NCBI GenBank assembly: GCA_028819235.1
Contig: JAPPMC010000069.1
Location: 1 to 56,221 of the forward strand
Source of the DNA: Bryobacterales bacterium
Lineage (GTDB): Bacteria; Acidobacteriota; Terriglobia; Bryobacterales; UBA6623
Direction of reading: 5' to 3'
Length of the DNA: 56,221 nt
In this document: piece after piece, positions 34,595 to 43,817 of the stretch
Layout of the letters: each line of letters begins with the position of its first letter
Numbering within the stretch: the stretch's first letter is position 1
Made by a program: the position numbers and the translations under genes
Notes under the pieces: generated by a model
Told to the model about the DNA's origin: nothing
Databases searched by the model: none
The model's input: only the letters and a program-made list of their open reading frames with translations

Positions 34595-35978
34595 ACAAGG
34601 AGCTGATCTCGTCAGTCGGGATCCAACCCGGGGCCCCCAGCTCGTCGACATACGCGTACGTCCGCCTCGACGGCGTGTCATGGATCTTCTTGGACCAGTC
34701 GATGCCCAGCGCAGAATAGATCGTCGAAACCACATTCTCGATTCGTGGCTGCTCGTTCCGGTGCCATCCGGTCCGGACGCACTGGGCCCCGTCCTTGTCC
34801 GTTTCCCCAAGAATGACGCCGGGACGCACGCCGGCCCCCGCGAACAGCGCGGGGAACACCTTGTTGTAGTGGTCACGGCCTTCAAGGTTGTTGAGCGCCC
34901 CGGGCGTGCGACCGAATTCGCTCATCGCGACAACCAAAGTATCGTCGAGCACGCTCCTAGAGGGATCTCCCGCTGACGGCGTGCCGGCGAGGTCCGCGAC
35001 CAGTGCTGAGAAGGCGCGATCGAACTCCGCACAGAGCTTGTAGTGGTTTGTCTCCTTCGAAGCGTCCCAAATGTACTTGTGGTGGTCCCAGCCGGGGTGG
35101 CAGATGTGCACGTAGCGCGTCCCGGCGTCCGCCGCGAGAACGTTGCGGGCCAAGATGCAGGAAGTGCCCACGTCTGTCTCTCCGTAGCGCTCCCGGTCTT
35201 GGCCATTGATCTTGAAGGCCCGTGCCCAGCGATGGTCCGACACCAGGCGGTGGGCTGCATCGTAGAAGCTCTCGTAGCTGGCCATGCGACGCTCGAATCC
35301 GTCGAGACGATCCCGTTGCGCGTTGCGCAGCTTCTCGAGCAGGCGCCAGCGCTCCTCCACCAGCCGAATCGCCGGCTCGTCTAAGGACACCCCTTGGCCG
35401 GCCAATTCCGGGTTGATGTCGACCACGGAGAATCGAGGGTCGAGAAAGCCGGTCGAGAGGGCCCCCGGGAACGCTTTCTCGAGGTTAAAGGACATATAGG
35501 TGGGGAATGTGTCCGCGTCTCGCCGGCTCGGTTCCAGCTCCATCGCAACCACCGAGCCGATTGCGGGTATCTCGCTGGCGAAGGCCAAGTTCAGAGGTCG
35601 GCCCGTTTGCACGTAGGTCTGACCCCTGAAGTGGACCTCTTCGTGGCTCAGCAGGGTCCGGAGGATCGCGAAATGGTCGATCTGCTCCCTGAAGCGCGGG
35701 AACAGCTTCTCGGAGAGGTACAGACCCTTAAGGTGCTCCGTGACCCGCAGGTCCGGAGGGGTGCCGGGGTTCTCCTTGAAGTCCCACGACTCCAGATGGC
35801 TGATGGCCCCGTTGATCTCGTAGAAGAGCACGTTTCTGGCCGTTCCGCGGGGTGTCACCCTCGGGGCGCCAGAAACGCGCCTCGGCAACAGCCCGTCGAC
35901 CGCGGCCGACGCAAGCCCGATTCCCCCAAGGCGCAGGGCGTCCCGTCGCGTGCCGAACGCTTCTGCAACCGTCCTCAT
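34587..35978 (-). CDS. DUF1501 family Tat-exported protein
   Basis: 463 residues. The leader FGTRRDALRLGGIGLASAA has a twin-arginine motif. DUF1501 belongs to the alkaline phosphatase-like superfamily; visible segments are NVLFYEINGAISHLESWDFK, a cluster ending HICHPGWDHH, and DTLVVAMSEFGRTP with GRDHYNK. Proteins of this family are encoded together with DUF1549/DUF1553 proteins, as here (28 bases from the next gene). Biochemical role is unknown. Confidence 0.9.
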   Translation of the reverse strand: MRTVAEAFGTRRDALRLGGIGLASAAVDGLLPRRVSGAPRVTPRGTARNVLFYEINGAISHLESWDFKENPGTPPDLRVTEHLKGLYLSEKLFPRFREQIDHFAILRTLLSHEEVHFRGQTYVQTGRPLNLAFASEIPAIGSVVAMELEPSRRDADTFPTYMSFNLEKAFPGALSTGFLDPRFSVVDINPELAGQGVSLDEPAIRLVEERWRLLEKLRNAQRDRLDGFERRMASYESFYDAAHRLVSDHRWARAFKINGQDRERYGETDVGTSCILARNVLAADAGTRYVHICHPGWDHHKYIWDASKETNHYKLCAEFDRAFSALVADLAGTPSAGDPSRSVLDDTLVVAMSEFGRTPGALNNLEGRDHYNKVFPALFAGAGVRPGVILGETDKDGAQCVRTGWHRNEQPRIENVVSTIYSALGIDWSKKIHDTPSRRTYAYVDELGAPGWIPTDEISSLYG

Positions 35979-36006
35979 GTGCCTCCTCCTAGATTCGTTA
36001 GCCGGT

Positions 36007-37851
36007 TCAGTGGTTGAAGAAAAACTCCACGTTGTTGATCAGGGCCCACTGCAGATTCTCCGCACCTCGGACACGGTCACGCGAAAGCTCCTCAAGCGCC
36101 ACCGCCATTTCCCCAGATGAGGGCGGCCGGGCCAGTGTCGCCAGGAAGATCTCGCCGACGACCCTGTCGTCATCTTCATAGCTGGCCAGCAGCCTCTGCA
36201 CCAGGCTGTCCTTCTCAGCCTTGACACGCTCGCTCACCACTGGGGACTCCATCAGCGCCAGCGGCTGCCGAACCGAACCGTTCCAAGGCTTCGGCGGGTT
36301 TCTGCGCGTTGATTGTCCGAAGGTCCGCAGCAGGTACTTCAGTTCTGGGGCTCCCTGAGGCTCGCTCAGCTTCATGGCCATTCCGACCGTGTCGCCGCCA
36401 AACCGGAACCGGCCCGGCCGACTGGTCGCCACTGCGACCGCGTCGTGGAGCTCCTCCGCTGTCAGCATCCGCACGAACTTGCGCGCAAAGAGTCGACGGT
36501 AGGAAGGATGCCATTCGCCCGGATAGCTCGCAGAAAGCTGGTAGGCGCTGGAATTGCAGATCCGCCGCATCAAATGCTTCACGCTGTGCCCGGACTGGCG
36601 GAAATCCGCAGCAAGGTCATCAAGCAGTTCCGGATGCGTCGGCTGAAGCTGCCACCCGTCGGGGACGTTGGCCGGATCCTGGCGGGCTAGGTCGAATTCG
36701 TCGTACGGCTCAACGATGCCGTAGCCCATCAGCTGCTTCCAAAACAGGTTCGCGGTGGCCTTGGCAAACTGCGGATGGGCCGTCAACATGCGCGCCAGCC
36801 CGTCCCGAGGGTTCTCGCCAGACAGGGGCGACTCGTCGGTCAGCAGGAATTTCGGCGACGCGTCTCCGCCCCAGCGGGCAATCCTGAGCATGCTCGGCCC
36901 GAGGGTGTCGTAGCCAGGCGCAAGGTCGTCGATCAAGAACTCGTTGGCCTTGACATCGCCGTCCTCCCAATACATGAGGTAGCGAGTGTTGCCCAGGAAT
37001 GCCGCTTGTCGGTGAAAGTCGTTCCTGGTGCGCCCCGCCAGGTAGACGTTGACCTCCTCAAGGTGGCTCGCGCCGTCGTGGCAAGAGATGCACGACAGGT
37101 TGATGCCTAGGAACACCCTGCCGTACAAGATTGTCAGCTCATCGTGCGTATCGAGCTGATGAACCATGCCCCAGTCATGGCCGTCGTCCGGCTGCGCCTT
37201 TCCCTGGACGTGCTCGCGGGCGATCACGTTGGACGCCGCCAATACATTGCTGCTCTTGCCGGCGGATGCGATCATGGCCCGCACCCATTCGTCGTACGGC
37301 CGGTCGGATCTCAGGTTCTCCTTGAGCCAATAGTGAAAAAGTTCCCTGCCCCGGCCCATTTTTCCGTTCGCCCGGAACAAGTCCATGTAGAAGTAGGCCC
37401 ACTTTTCGCTGAACTCCTCGCGCTCCAGCAGCCTGTCTATGGTTGCGGCGCGCTTGTCGGGATCCGCGTCCGCGAGAAAGCTCCTGATCTCCCCAGGCGT
37501 CGGAATGCGGCCGATCAGGTCAAGGTAGACGCGGCGGAGGAACTCACCGTCTTCCGCCGAAGGGGCGTGGGAGATGCCGACTCTTTCGATTTCCCCGAAG
37601 ATGTGCTCATCCACGAAGCTGCGGCGGACGACGGCTTCGGTCCCGTCGGCGGGAATGCGGCGGGCAACCTTGTCCGTGACCGCAGCAACCTGGTCGGACG
37701 GATCCCGTGAGGAGGTCAGCGATGCGTGCGCCGCCCGGAACTGTTCCGGCGTCAGGGCTTCCTCGGCCATCCGTTCCTCGTTGGCTGGCTGCTGTGCGGC
37801 AGCCGCCACCACGATCGCCATAGCCGCCAGACCGAGTCCAAGAATGCTCAT
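36007..37851 (-). CDS. Exported DUF1549/DUF1553 protein with a haem motif
   Basis: 614 residues from the ATG at 37851, which begins a signal peptide (SILGLGLAAMAIVVAAAA). The DUF1549 part has RVYLDLIGRIPTPGEIRSFL and FSEKWAYFYMDLFRA; a CxxCH (CISCH) follows in the middle, and the DUF1553 part has FAKATANLFWKQLMGYG, RRLFARKFVRMLTAEEL and IFLATLARPPSSGE. First gene of the operon with DUF1501 and SUMF1. The longer upstream frame crosses into non-coding sequence. Confidence 0.9.
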   Translation of the reverse strand: MSILGLGLAAMAIVVAAAAQQPANEERMAEEALTPEQFRAAHASLTSSRDPSDQVAAVTDKVARRIPADGTEAVVRRSFVDEHIFGEIERVGISHAPSAEDGEFLRRVYLDLIGRIPTPGEIRSFLADADPDKRAATIDRLLEREEFSEKWAYFYMDLFRANGKMGRGRELFHYWLKENLRSDRPYDEWVRAMIASAGKSSNVLAASNVIAREHVQGKAQPDDGHDWGMVHQLDTHDELTILYGRVFLGINLSCISCHDGASHLEEVNVYLAGRTRNDFHRQAAFLGNTRYLMYWEDGDVKANEFLIDDLAPGYDTLGPSMLRIARWGGDASPKFLLTDESPLSGENPRDGLARMLTAHPQFAKATANLFWKQLMGYGIVEPYDEFDLARQDPANVPDGWQLQPTHPELLDDLAADFRQSGHSVKHLMRRICNSSAYQLSASYPGEWHPSYRRLFARKFVRMLTAEELHDAVAVATSRPGRFRFGGDTVGMAMKLSEPQGAPELKYLLRTFGQSTRRNPPKPWNGSVRQPLALMESPVVSERVKAEKDSLVQRLLASYEDDDRVVGEIFLATLARPPSSGEMAVALEELSRDRVRGAENLQWALINNVEFFFNH

Positions 37852-38257
37852 CAAGCCCCCTCCCGGCCACATTATTCCACATTCCCGGCAGGCACAGACC
37901 CGAAACCCGAGGCCCAAACCAGCCCGTTGCCACCTAGGAACCGCACCGCACATGCCGTGGTCGGCTGCGCAGGCCGGAAACCCTCCGACGGTCTTCCGCG
38001 GCTCCGCATAGCCGCGATGCCTCCGCACGTCCGCCGACCTCTAGCACTCGGGCGTGCCCCGAATGTCGCGCTGCCCGACAGCGTGGCATGGTAATACCGA
38101 ATGAGGGCCCGCTTGTGCCCTCTACGGCGTGCGCCCGCCTGCAGCGGCGGCCGACCTCCAGGCAGAGGCTAGAGTCCGTTGTGGTCAGATGGTCACCGTC
38201 CGGACCTAACGAGAAGGTGTCGGCTCGTCTACGTCCCGCATGAGCTGAGGCGACCGG
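37852..38257. other. Divergent intergenic region before the SNF2 gene
   Basis: About 400 bases, should hold the promoters of the DUF1549 operon and of the SNF2 gene. No clear elements recognised. Confidence 0.4.
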
Positions 38258-41200
38258 ATGAAGGAACAAAAGGAAACGACAGCCGACCCGCAGGGGCTGT
38301 TCAATGCCTACCAAGGCTTGCCGCGCCTCGATCGCGACCTGACTGAGGTGCTGGCCGTGCTGTACGAGCCAGCCTCAATCAGCCTCGCTCATCAACTGCT
38401 GAAGCTGGCCGGAACGCCGTTTGGAAGCAGCAAACACGGCGACCGTGCGGAGACCGCACTCAAGCGAGCTGCAAGCGCTCTAGTCAAGAAGAAGATTCTG
38501 ACAAAAAACGACCACCGATTTGAATGCAATTCTCAGGTTGTGGAGTTAATAGCCCGGCATGCGGCGGGCAAGGGCAGGTTTGAGACATGGGTAAATGTCA
38601 TTGACAAGTCTGGGTATCGCAACTACACTCATGGTTCTGTTTATGTGTACTTTTATGATAAACAGGAAGCGATTTCTATCGCAAGATGGGCTGTTTATCT
38701 TGACGATCCTGCGACCTATTCGAGAGTTATAGGATCATATGTATGGCACGACCAAAAAACGCAGTATTCACAGATGGACTTCGTGCACGCAGTCTTCGAT
38801 AGTCCTTTCGATTCAGAATGGATGTTCTCAAGAGACCCAGATATCCGAAATCCCACTCTCGGCACACTCCTAGCGATTCGGACTTCAATGCTCCTTGAAG
38901 CAGATGATATTATGGAGGTCTGGAACCGCATCATAACTGAATCCTCCACTACCGGTCTGGACTTGTCACTGATGGCGGACTATAGTCTACTTCGAGGCAA
39001 TCTATCCCCATCACGCAATGCGCTTGAACACATAGACCTAGCCGATCGTTACGCATTTAGCGGCAGGATTTTGTGCATGCAAGGTGACTACACGGGCTCA
39101 CTTAGTGCCTTCAGGGAGTCGGTCAAGCGGCGAAAGAAAGAACTTCGAAGACGCAAGGTGCTGATCCACCGGAAGTGCGAGTTATACTATCTTGTGTCCT
39201 GTTTCAGTATCGGTAGCAAATTGTCGATCAAAGAAGGACTTGAGTACTTAGACAGGGCGCTTAAGGACCGACCTTGGAAAGAGATAGTATACTCCACTCT
39301 CCAGTGCGTCGGCATGATGGTTGGGGGCAGAATACAGGAATCGCGGAACTTGTACGCAAGAATCGCCAAAAGGCGCGATTCGCAATTGGTTGATCCCCAA
39401 GAGCTACTCATTGCATTTCTCGCGGTGTGCTGGGTCGACTGGAAGGCAAGTCCGGCCCACATGAAGTCCATTGAAATCATGCTTCTGCACAGCAGCGAAG
39501 CCAAGTATCGATGGCTGTCGGCTGAGTTCGACAGCGTATTCAGACACCTTGGTGACAACCAGAATGCCCACCCAGACGTTGCGAGCCATACCGACCTTGG
39601 CTGTTCTCCGCTTATTACGGCCATAGATCTACATTCCGCTTGGGAGCGCAGTTTGGAGGCACTTGAGCGATTGGGCATCGAATCAACAGAGAATAATAGC
39701 GGGACTAACATGCCTCGATTGACTTGGCGGGTGTCGTACAAGAAAAAGGCAGCGACTGTTGCTCCTTTCTTGCAGAAACGTCTCAAGTCTGGCCGCTGGT
39801 CAAAGGGCCGTAAGGTTGCGCTGAAACATTTGGCTAGTGATGACAAGCCAGAATACGTCAAGCCGGACGATGTCAGGGTATGCGGGGCTATCAAGTCTTG
39901 GGGTCCGTCGGATTACTTCATCGATCCTGAGGATGCAATAGTGAGGCTAGCTGGGCATCCTCTGGTATTTCGAGAGAGCAATCCCGGTGAACCGATGGAA
40001 GTGAGCAAAGATGAGCCTCAACTGAAGGTTACTTCACGGCAAGGTAAGGTGAAGATTAGGCTCGTTCCAAGACTCCCCACGAAAGGAAATGTTGTCATAA
40101 CCCAACCAAATTCTGGAAAGATAATCGTTACTGTTTTTGAGGAAAAGCATAGACAACTCATGAACGCGCTTGGCGGGGGAGCCTTGACTGTCCCGGTATC
40201 GTCAAGAGAGAGAGTTAACAAGGCTGTCGCAGCAGTCAGTGGTCTGTTATCAGTCCAATCTGACATTGGCGGAGATGGGGCAGATGTAGTAAAAGAGCCA
40301 GCAGATCCGACTCCGAGAATCCACTTGACTCCACATGGGAAAGGCCTACAGGCAGAAGCTCTCGTCGTCCCGCTATCGAAGGGCGGGCCAAGTTACTTTC
40401 CCGGCAGAGGATCCCGGGTGGTGTTCTCAGTCGTCGACCAGAAGCGCGTCAAGGTAAGCAGGAATCTGAAGCTTGAGGCACGGAAGTTGCGTGAGATTGT
40501 GAAACGGTGTCCCGTGCTGCGAGATGCCGAGCGCGACGGCGATGTTTGGTTGGTTGCTGATCCGCTAGATTGCCTTGAGCTGCTTGAGCAACTGTGGCAG
40601 ATCGGCGATGGCGTGATCGTGGGCTGGCCGAAGGGGAAGCCTTTGCGGATCCTCGGAATTGCGGGAATTGATCGCCTAGCCCTGAAGATTCGGAAGGCCC
40701 GAGACTGGTTCGGCATCGATGGGGCGATCGAACTGGATAAAGGCCTCGTGCTCAGCCTGCGCGAGCTCATCGAGCGGTCCAAGAGCGCAACAGGGAGATT
40801 CCTCCAGATCGGCGAACGGGAATTCGTCGCGCTCACGTCAGCCCTTCAGAAGAGGATTGACGACCTTGCCGGGTACGCGGAGCGGCACGGCAAGAAGGGC
40901 CTGCGCTTTCGGCCGATCCGAGCGCACGCGATAGAGGGGATCGCCGACGAGGCTGGCAAGTTGGATGCGGACGAGTCTTGGTCTCGGCAGCTCCGGCGCT
41001 TCCGCGACGCGGAGCAGTTGACGCCGACACTGCCGACCACCTTGCAGGCCCAGCTGCGGGACTATCAGGTGGACGGGTTCCGGTGGGCGTCCCGATTGGC
41101 GGCATGGGGCGCGGGAGCGTGCCTTGCGGATGACATGGGCCTCGGAAAGACGATCCAAGCTCTCTCCGTCTCGCTTGCGAGGGCGCCACATGGACCCACT

Positions 41201-42424
41201 CTCGTGGTCGCCCCCACATCGGTCTGCGCGAACTGGATCGACGAGGCCCGCCGATTCACTCCGGCACTCAGCGCACTTGAGTTCCGATCGAAGAACCGAG
41301 CTCAGCTGCTCAAGGACCTAGGGCCGTTCGACGTGCTGGTATGCAGTTACGGCCTGCTGCATCAAGAGTCCGACCTGCTGTCCACGCAGCAGTGGGAGAC
41401 CGTCATACTCGACGAAGCCCAGGCCATCAAGAATCGGGAAACGATGCGGTCGAAGGCCGCGATGCGCCTTCGCGGAAAGTTCCGCATGATTACGACCGGG
41501 ACTCCGATCGAGAACCACCTCGGAGAGATTTGGAACCTGTTCAACTTCATCAATCCCGGCCTGCTGGGCTCTCTGGAGTCCTTCTCCGCCAACTTCGCGG
41601 TGCCGATTCACCGGGACAAGGATTCCCAGGTCCGCCGCCGCCTTAAAGGCCTGCTCCAGCCGTTCATTCTTCGGCGCACAAAAGCGGCTGTGCTCGACGA
41701 ACTCCCTCCCCGCACCGAGATCACCCAACGAATCGAGATGAGCAAGGAAGAGCGGGCCCTCTACGAAGCCGTGCGTCTGACGGCAATCGCCTCCATAGAG
41801 TCCGGGGACAGCGAAAAGGGCGGCAAGCAGTTGCGGATCTTTGCGGAGCTCACGAAGCTCCGGCTAGCATGCTGTCACCCTCGGCTGGCCATGTCCGAGA
41901 CATCAATCTCAGGCTCCAAGCTGGCTGCGTTCCTGAGAATCGTCGGCGATCTCAAGGACGGCGGCCACAAGGCGCTGGTGTTCAGCCAGTTCGTCTCCCA
42001 TCTGGCCATCGTCCGCGAGAGCCTTGACAAGGCGGGCATCACCTACCGCTATCTGGACGGCAGTACGCCCAAGGCCGCTCGCAAGAGGGAGGTCGCGAAG
42101 TTCCAGGCGGGCGCTTCGGACCTCTTCCTGATCAGCCTTCGCGCGGGGGGCCACGGGCTGAACCTCACGGCAGCCGACTATGTGATTCACCTTGACCCGT
42201 GGTGGAACCCTGCTGTGGAGGATCAGGCCTCGGACCGCGCCCACAGAATCGGCCAGACCCGGCCGGTAACGGTGTACCGGCTGGTCATGAGAGATTCCAT
42301 TGAGGAGAAGATCGTTGATTTGCACACGACCAAACGCGACTTGGCCGACAGTCTCCTCGAAGGCGCCGACATGAGCGGAAAGCTCTCGGCCGACGAACTG
42401 CTTGGCCTCATACGGAAGGCGTGA
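38258..42424 (+). CDS. Giant SNF2-family ATPase with AT-rich central region
   Basis: 1388 residues. The C-terminal ~450 residues form a complete SNF2/RapA-like helicase core: Walker A DDMGLGKT (about residue 960), LVVAPTSVCANW, DEAQ (about 1051), TGTPIENHLGEIWNLFNFI, FSQFVSH, and motif VI DRAHRIGQTRPVTVYRL (about 1326). The first ~90 residues look like a winged-helix module, followed by a poorly conserved helical, TPR-like region (GRILCMQGDYTGSLSAFRES). The stretch coding for about residues 90-700 is far richer in A/T than either end: 21 of 60 bases are G/C at 38641-38700, against 40 of 60 at 41161-41220. No accessory genes lie beside it. Family roles range from transcription recycling to phage defence; none can be assigned. 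Confidence 0.9.
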   Translation: MKEQKETTADPQGLFNAYQGLPRLDRDLTEVLAVLYEPASISLAHQLLKLAGTPFGSSKHGDRAETALKRAASALVKKKILTKNDHRFECNSQVVELIARHAAGKGRFETWVNVIDKSGYRNYTHGSVYVYFYDKQEAISIARWAVYLDDPATYSRVIGSYVWHDQKTQYSQMDFVHAVFDSPFDSEWMFSRDPDIRNPTLGTLLAIRTSMLLEADDIMEVWNRIITESSTTGLDLSLMADYSLLRGNLSPSRNALEHIDLADRYAFSGRILCMQGDYTGSLSAFRESVKRRKKELRRRKVLIHRKCELYYLVSCFSIGSKLSIKEGLEYLDRALKDRPWKEIVYSTLQCVGMMVGGRIQESRNLYARIAKRRDSQLVDPQELLIAFLAVCWVDWKASPAHMKSIEIMLLHSSEAKYRWLSAEFDSVFRHLGDNQNAHPDVASHTDLGCSPLITAIDLHSAWERSLEALERLGIESTENNSGTNMPRLTWRVSYKKKAATVAPFLQKRLKSGRWSKGRKVALKHLASDDKPEYVKPDDVRVCGAIKSWGPSDYFIDPEDAIVRLAGHPLVFRESNPGEPMEVSKDEPQLKVTSRQGKVKIRLVPRLPTKGNVVITQPNSGKIIVTVFEEKHRQLMNALGGGALTVPVSSRERVNKAVAAVSGLLSVQSDIGGDGADVVKEPADPTPRIHLTPHGKGLQAEALVVPLSKGGPSYFPGRGSRVVFSVVDQKRVKVSRNLKLEARKLREIVKRCPVLRDAERDGDVWLVADPLDCLELLEQLWQIGDGVIVGWPKGKPLRILGIAGIDRLALKIRKARDWFGIDGAIELDKGLVLSLRELIERSKSATGRFLQIGEREFVALTSALQKRIDDLAGYAERHGKKGLRFRPIRAHAIEGIADEAGKLDADESWSRQLRRFRDAEQLTPTLPTTLQAQLRDYQVDGFRWASRLAAWGAGACLADDMGLGKTIQALSVSLARAPHGPTLVVAPTSVCANWIDEARRFTPALSALEFRSKNRAQLLKDLGPFDVLVCSYGLLHQESDLLSTQQWETVILDEAQAIKNRETMRSKAAMRLRGKFRMITTGTPIENHLGEIWNLFNFINPGLLGSLESFSANFAVPIHRDKDSQVRRRLKGLLQPFILRRTKAAVLDELPPRTEITQRIEMSKEERALYEAVRLTAIASIESGDSEKGGKQLRIFAELTKLRLACCHPRLAMSETSISGSKLAAFLRIVGDLKDGGHKALVFSQFVSHLAIVRESLDKAGITYRYLDGSTPKAARKREVAKFQAGASDLFLISLRAGGHGLNLTAADYVIHLDPWWNPAVEDQASDRAHRIGQTRPVTVYRLVMRDSIEEKIVDLHTTKRDLADSLLEGADMSGKLSADELLGLIRKA

Positions 42425-42472
42425 TCGCTTCCCGTGCGATCCCCGGTCGGCGAATGGGGACTTGAGGGGTCG

Positions 42473-43804
42473 TTAAGCCAAGACCTGTTCCAAGGGACCG
42501 GAGCTGTCCGCAAAACCCTCGACCGGCAAGCCGAGACTGCCGAGGATGGTGACGAACAGGTTCGCCATCGGGGCGTCGTCCCCAAAGCGCAGGTAACGGC
42601 CATGCCCGAAGCCCAAGCCCCTCCCACCGGCGAGCACCAGCGGATAGTTCAGGTTGACGTGTGTTTGGCTGTTGCTGCTGCCGTACAAGACCACCGTTCG
42701 ATCCAGCAACGTCCCATCCCCTTCCGGGGTGTTCTTCAATCGATCCAGGAAGTACGCGAACTGCCGGGTTAGGAAGGTGTCCCACCGCCCCAAGGGCTCG
42801 GCACCAGCGTCACCCTTGCGCGCGTCGTGCGCTAGCTTGTGCATGTTGTCCGACAGGCCAAGAAGCTGCGGGAACTTTCCGGCGATCGAAGTCGCGCCGT
42901 TCATGTTGCCAATCTGGTATGTAGCAAGGCGCGTCGAATCTGTCCGGAAGGCCAGGTAGATCAGGTCGTACATCGTCCTGATCAGCTCGGCGGGCGTCGT
43001 GTCATCCGCCTCCAAGCGCAGCCCGGAGGCGCTCACCGACGGCTTTGGGACCTCCAGCCACCGTCTTGACCGCTCGACGCGGCGCTCGATTTGCCGGACA
43101 GACTCCAGATACTCATCAAGCTTGACCTTGTCGTGGTTCGCCAGCCCGCTGCGCAGGCTATGGGAATGGCCCAGAACTAGGTCCAACATGCTCCGCGAAC
43201 GGTCCAAACTAACGCGACGCGCCTCCAATGACCGGTCGTCCAGGCCGAAGAGCCGCTCGAAGACCGGCCCTGGCCGGTTGTCAGCCGGGACGGGCTGGCC
43301 GGTGCGAGTGAAGGAGAGGGTGCTGGCCCGCGTCGGCTCGCCCACTCCGCCGTCGCTGGAAAGCACAAGTGATGGATAGCGCGTCTCTTCCCCGATGTGC
43401 AGCGCGGCCAGCTGGTCCACAGAAACTGTGTTGTCCAAATGGCCTTCCTTGAGCTCCGCTGCGGTGAGCCAAGTGTCCGCGGTGTCGTGGCCGCCCATAT
43501 TGCGGCCCTTCGGATGGGACAGCCCGCCGAGTACGGTCAGATCGGACCGCAGAGCCTCGAGAGGAGCCAAGCTGCGATTGAATTGGTAGTTGCGGCCGGG
43601 GCTGCTCGGGAACCAGTTCCATTCCGCCGCAGGAGTTCCAGGCTGCCGATCGACGATTCCGTACGGGAAGTACACTGCGCAGAATCTCCTGGGCAAGGGA
43701 CTCTGCCTTCCTTCCGCCAGGGATTCCAGCCAGGGAAGGGCCAGCGCAACGCCGGTGCCACGCAAGAACGCCCGACGTTGGAAGCGCTGGGTTGTGAATG
43801 GCAT
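42473..43804 (-). CDS. DUF1552 family exported protein, second copy
   Basis: 443 residues from the ATG at 43804. The leader TQRFQRRAFLRGTGVALALPW has a twin-arginine motif. DUF1552 features: FCAVYFPYGI, GLSHPKGRNMGGHDTADTWLTA, VSVDQLAA, ELIRTMYDLIYLAFRTDSTR, GRWDTFLTRQFAYFLDRL and YGSSNSQTHVNLNYPLVLAGG. It is only distantly similar to the DUF1552 protein at 19757-21157, so the two are not a recent duplication. It is downstream of and co-oriented with a DUF1592 gene (13-base gap), the standard operon arrangement. Confidence 0.9.
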   Translation of the reverse strand: MPFTTQRFQRRAFLRGTGVALALPWLESLAEGRQSPLPRRFCAVYFPYGIVDRQPGTPAAEWNWFPSSPGRNYQFNRSLAPLEALRSDLTVLGGLSHPKGRNMGGHDTADTWLTAAELKEGHLDNTVSVDQLAALHIGEETRYPSLVLSSDGGVGEPTRASTLSFTRTGQPVPADNRPGPVFERLFGLDDRSLEARRVSLDRSRSMLDLVLGHSHSLRSGLANHDKVKLDEYLESVRQIERRVERSRRWLEVPKPSVSASGLRLEADDTTPAELIRTMYDLIYLAFRTDSTRLATYQIGNMNGATSIAGKFPQLLGLSDNMHKLAHDARKGDAGAEPLGRWDTFLTRQFAYFLDRLKNTPEGDGTLLDRTVVLYGSSNSQTHVNLNYPLVLAGGRGLGFGHGRYLRFGDDAPMANLFVTILGSLGLPVEGFADSSGPLEQVLA

Positions 43805-43817
43805 GGCCTGACCGGGC

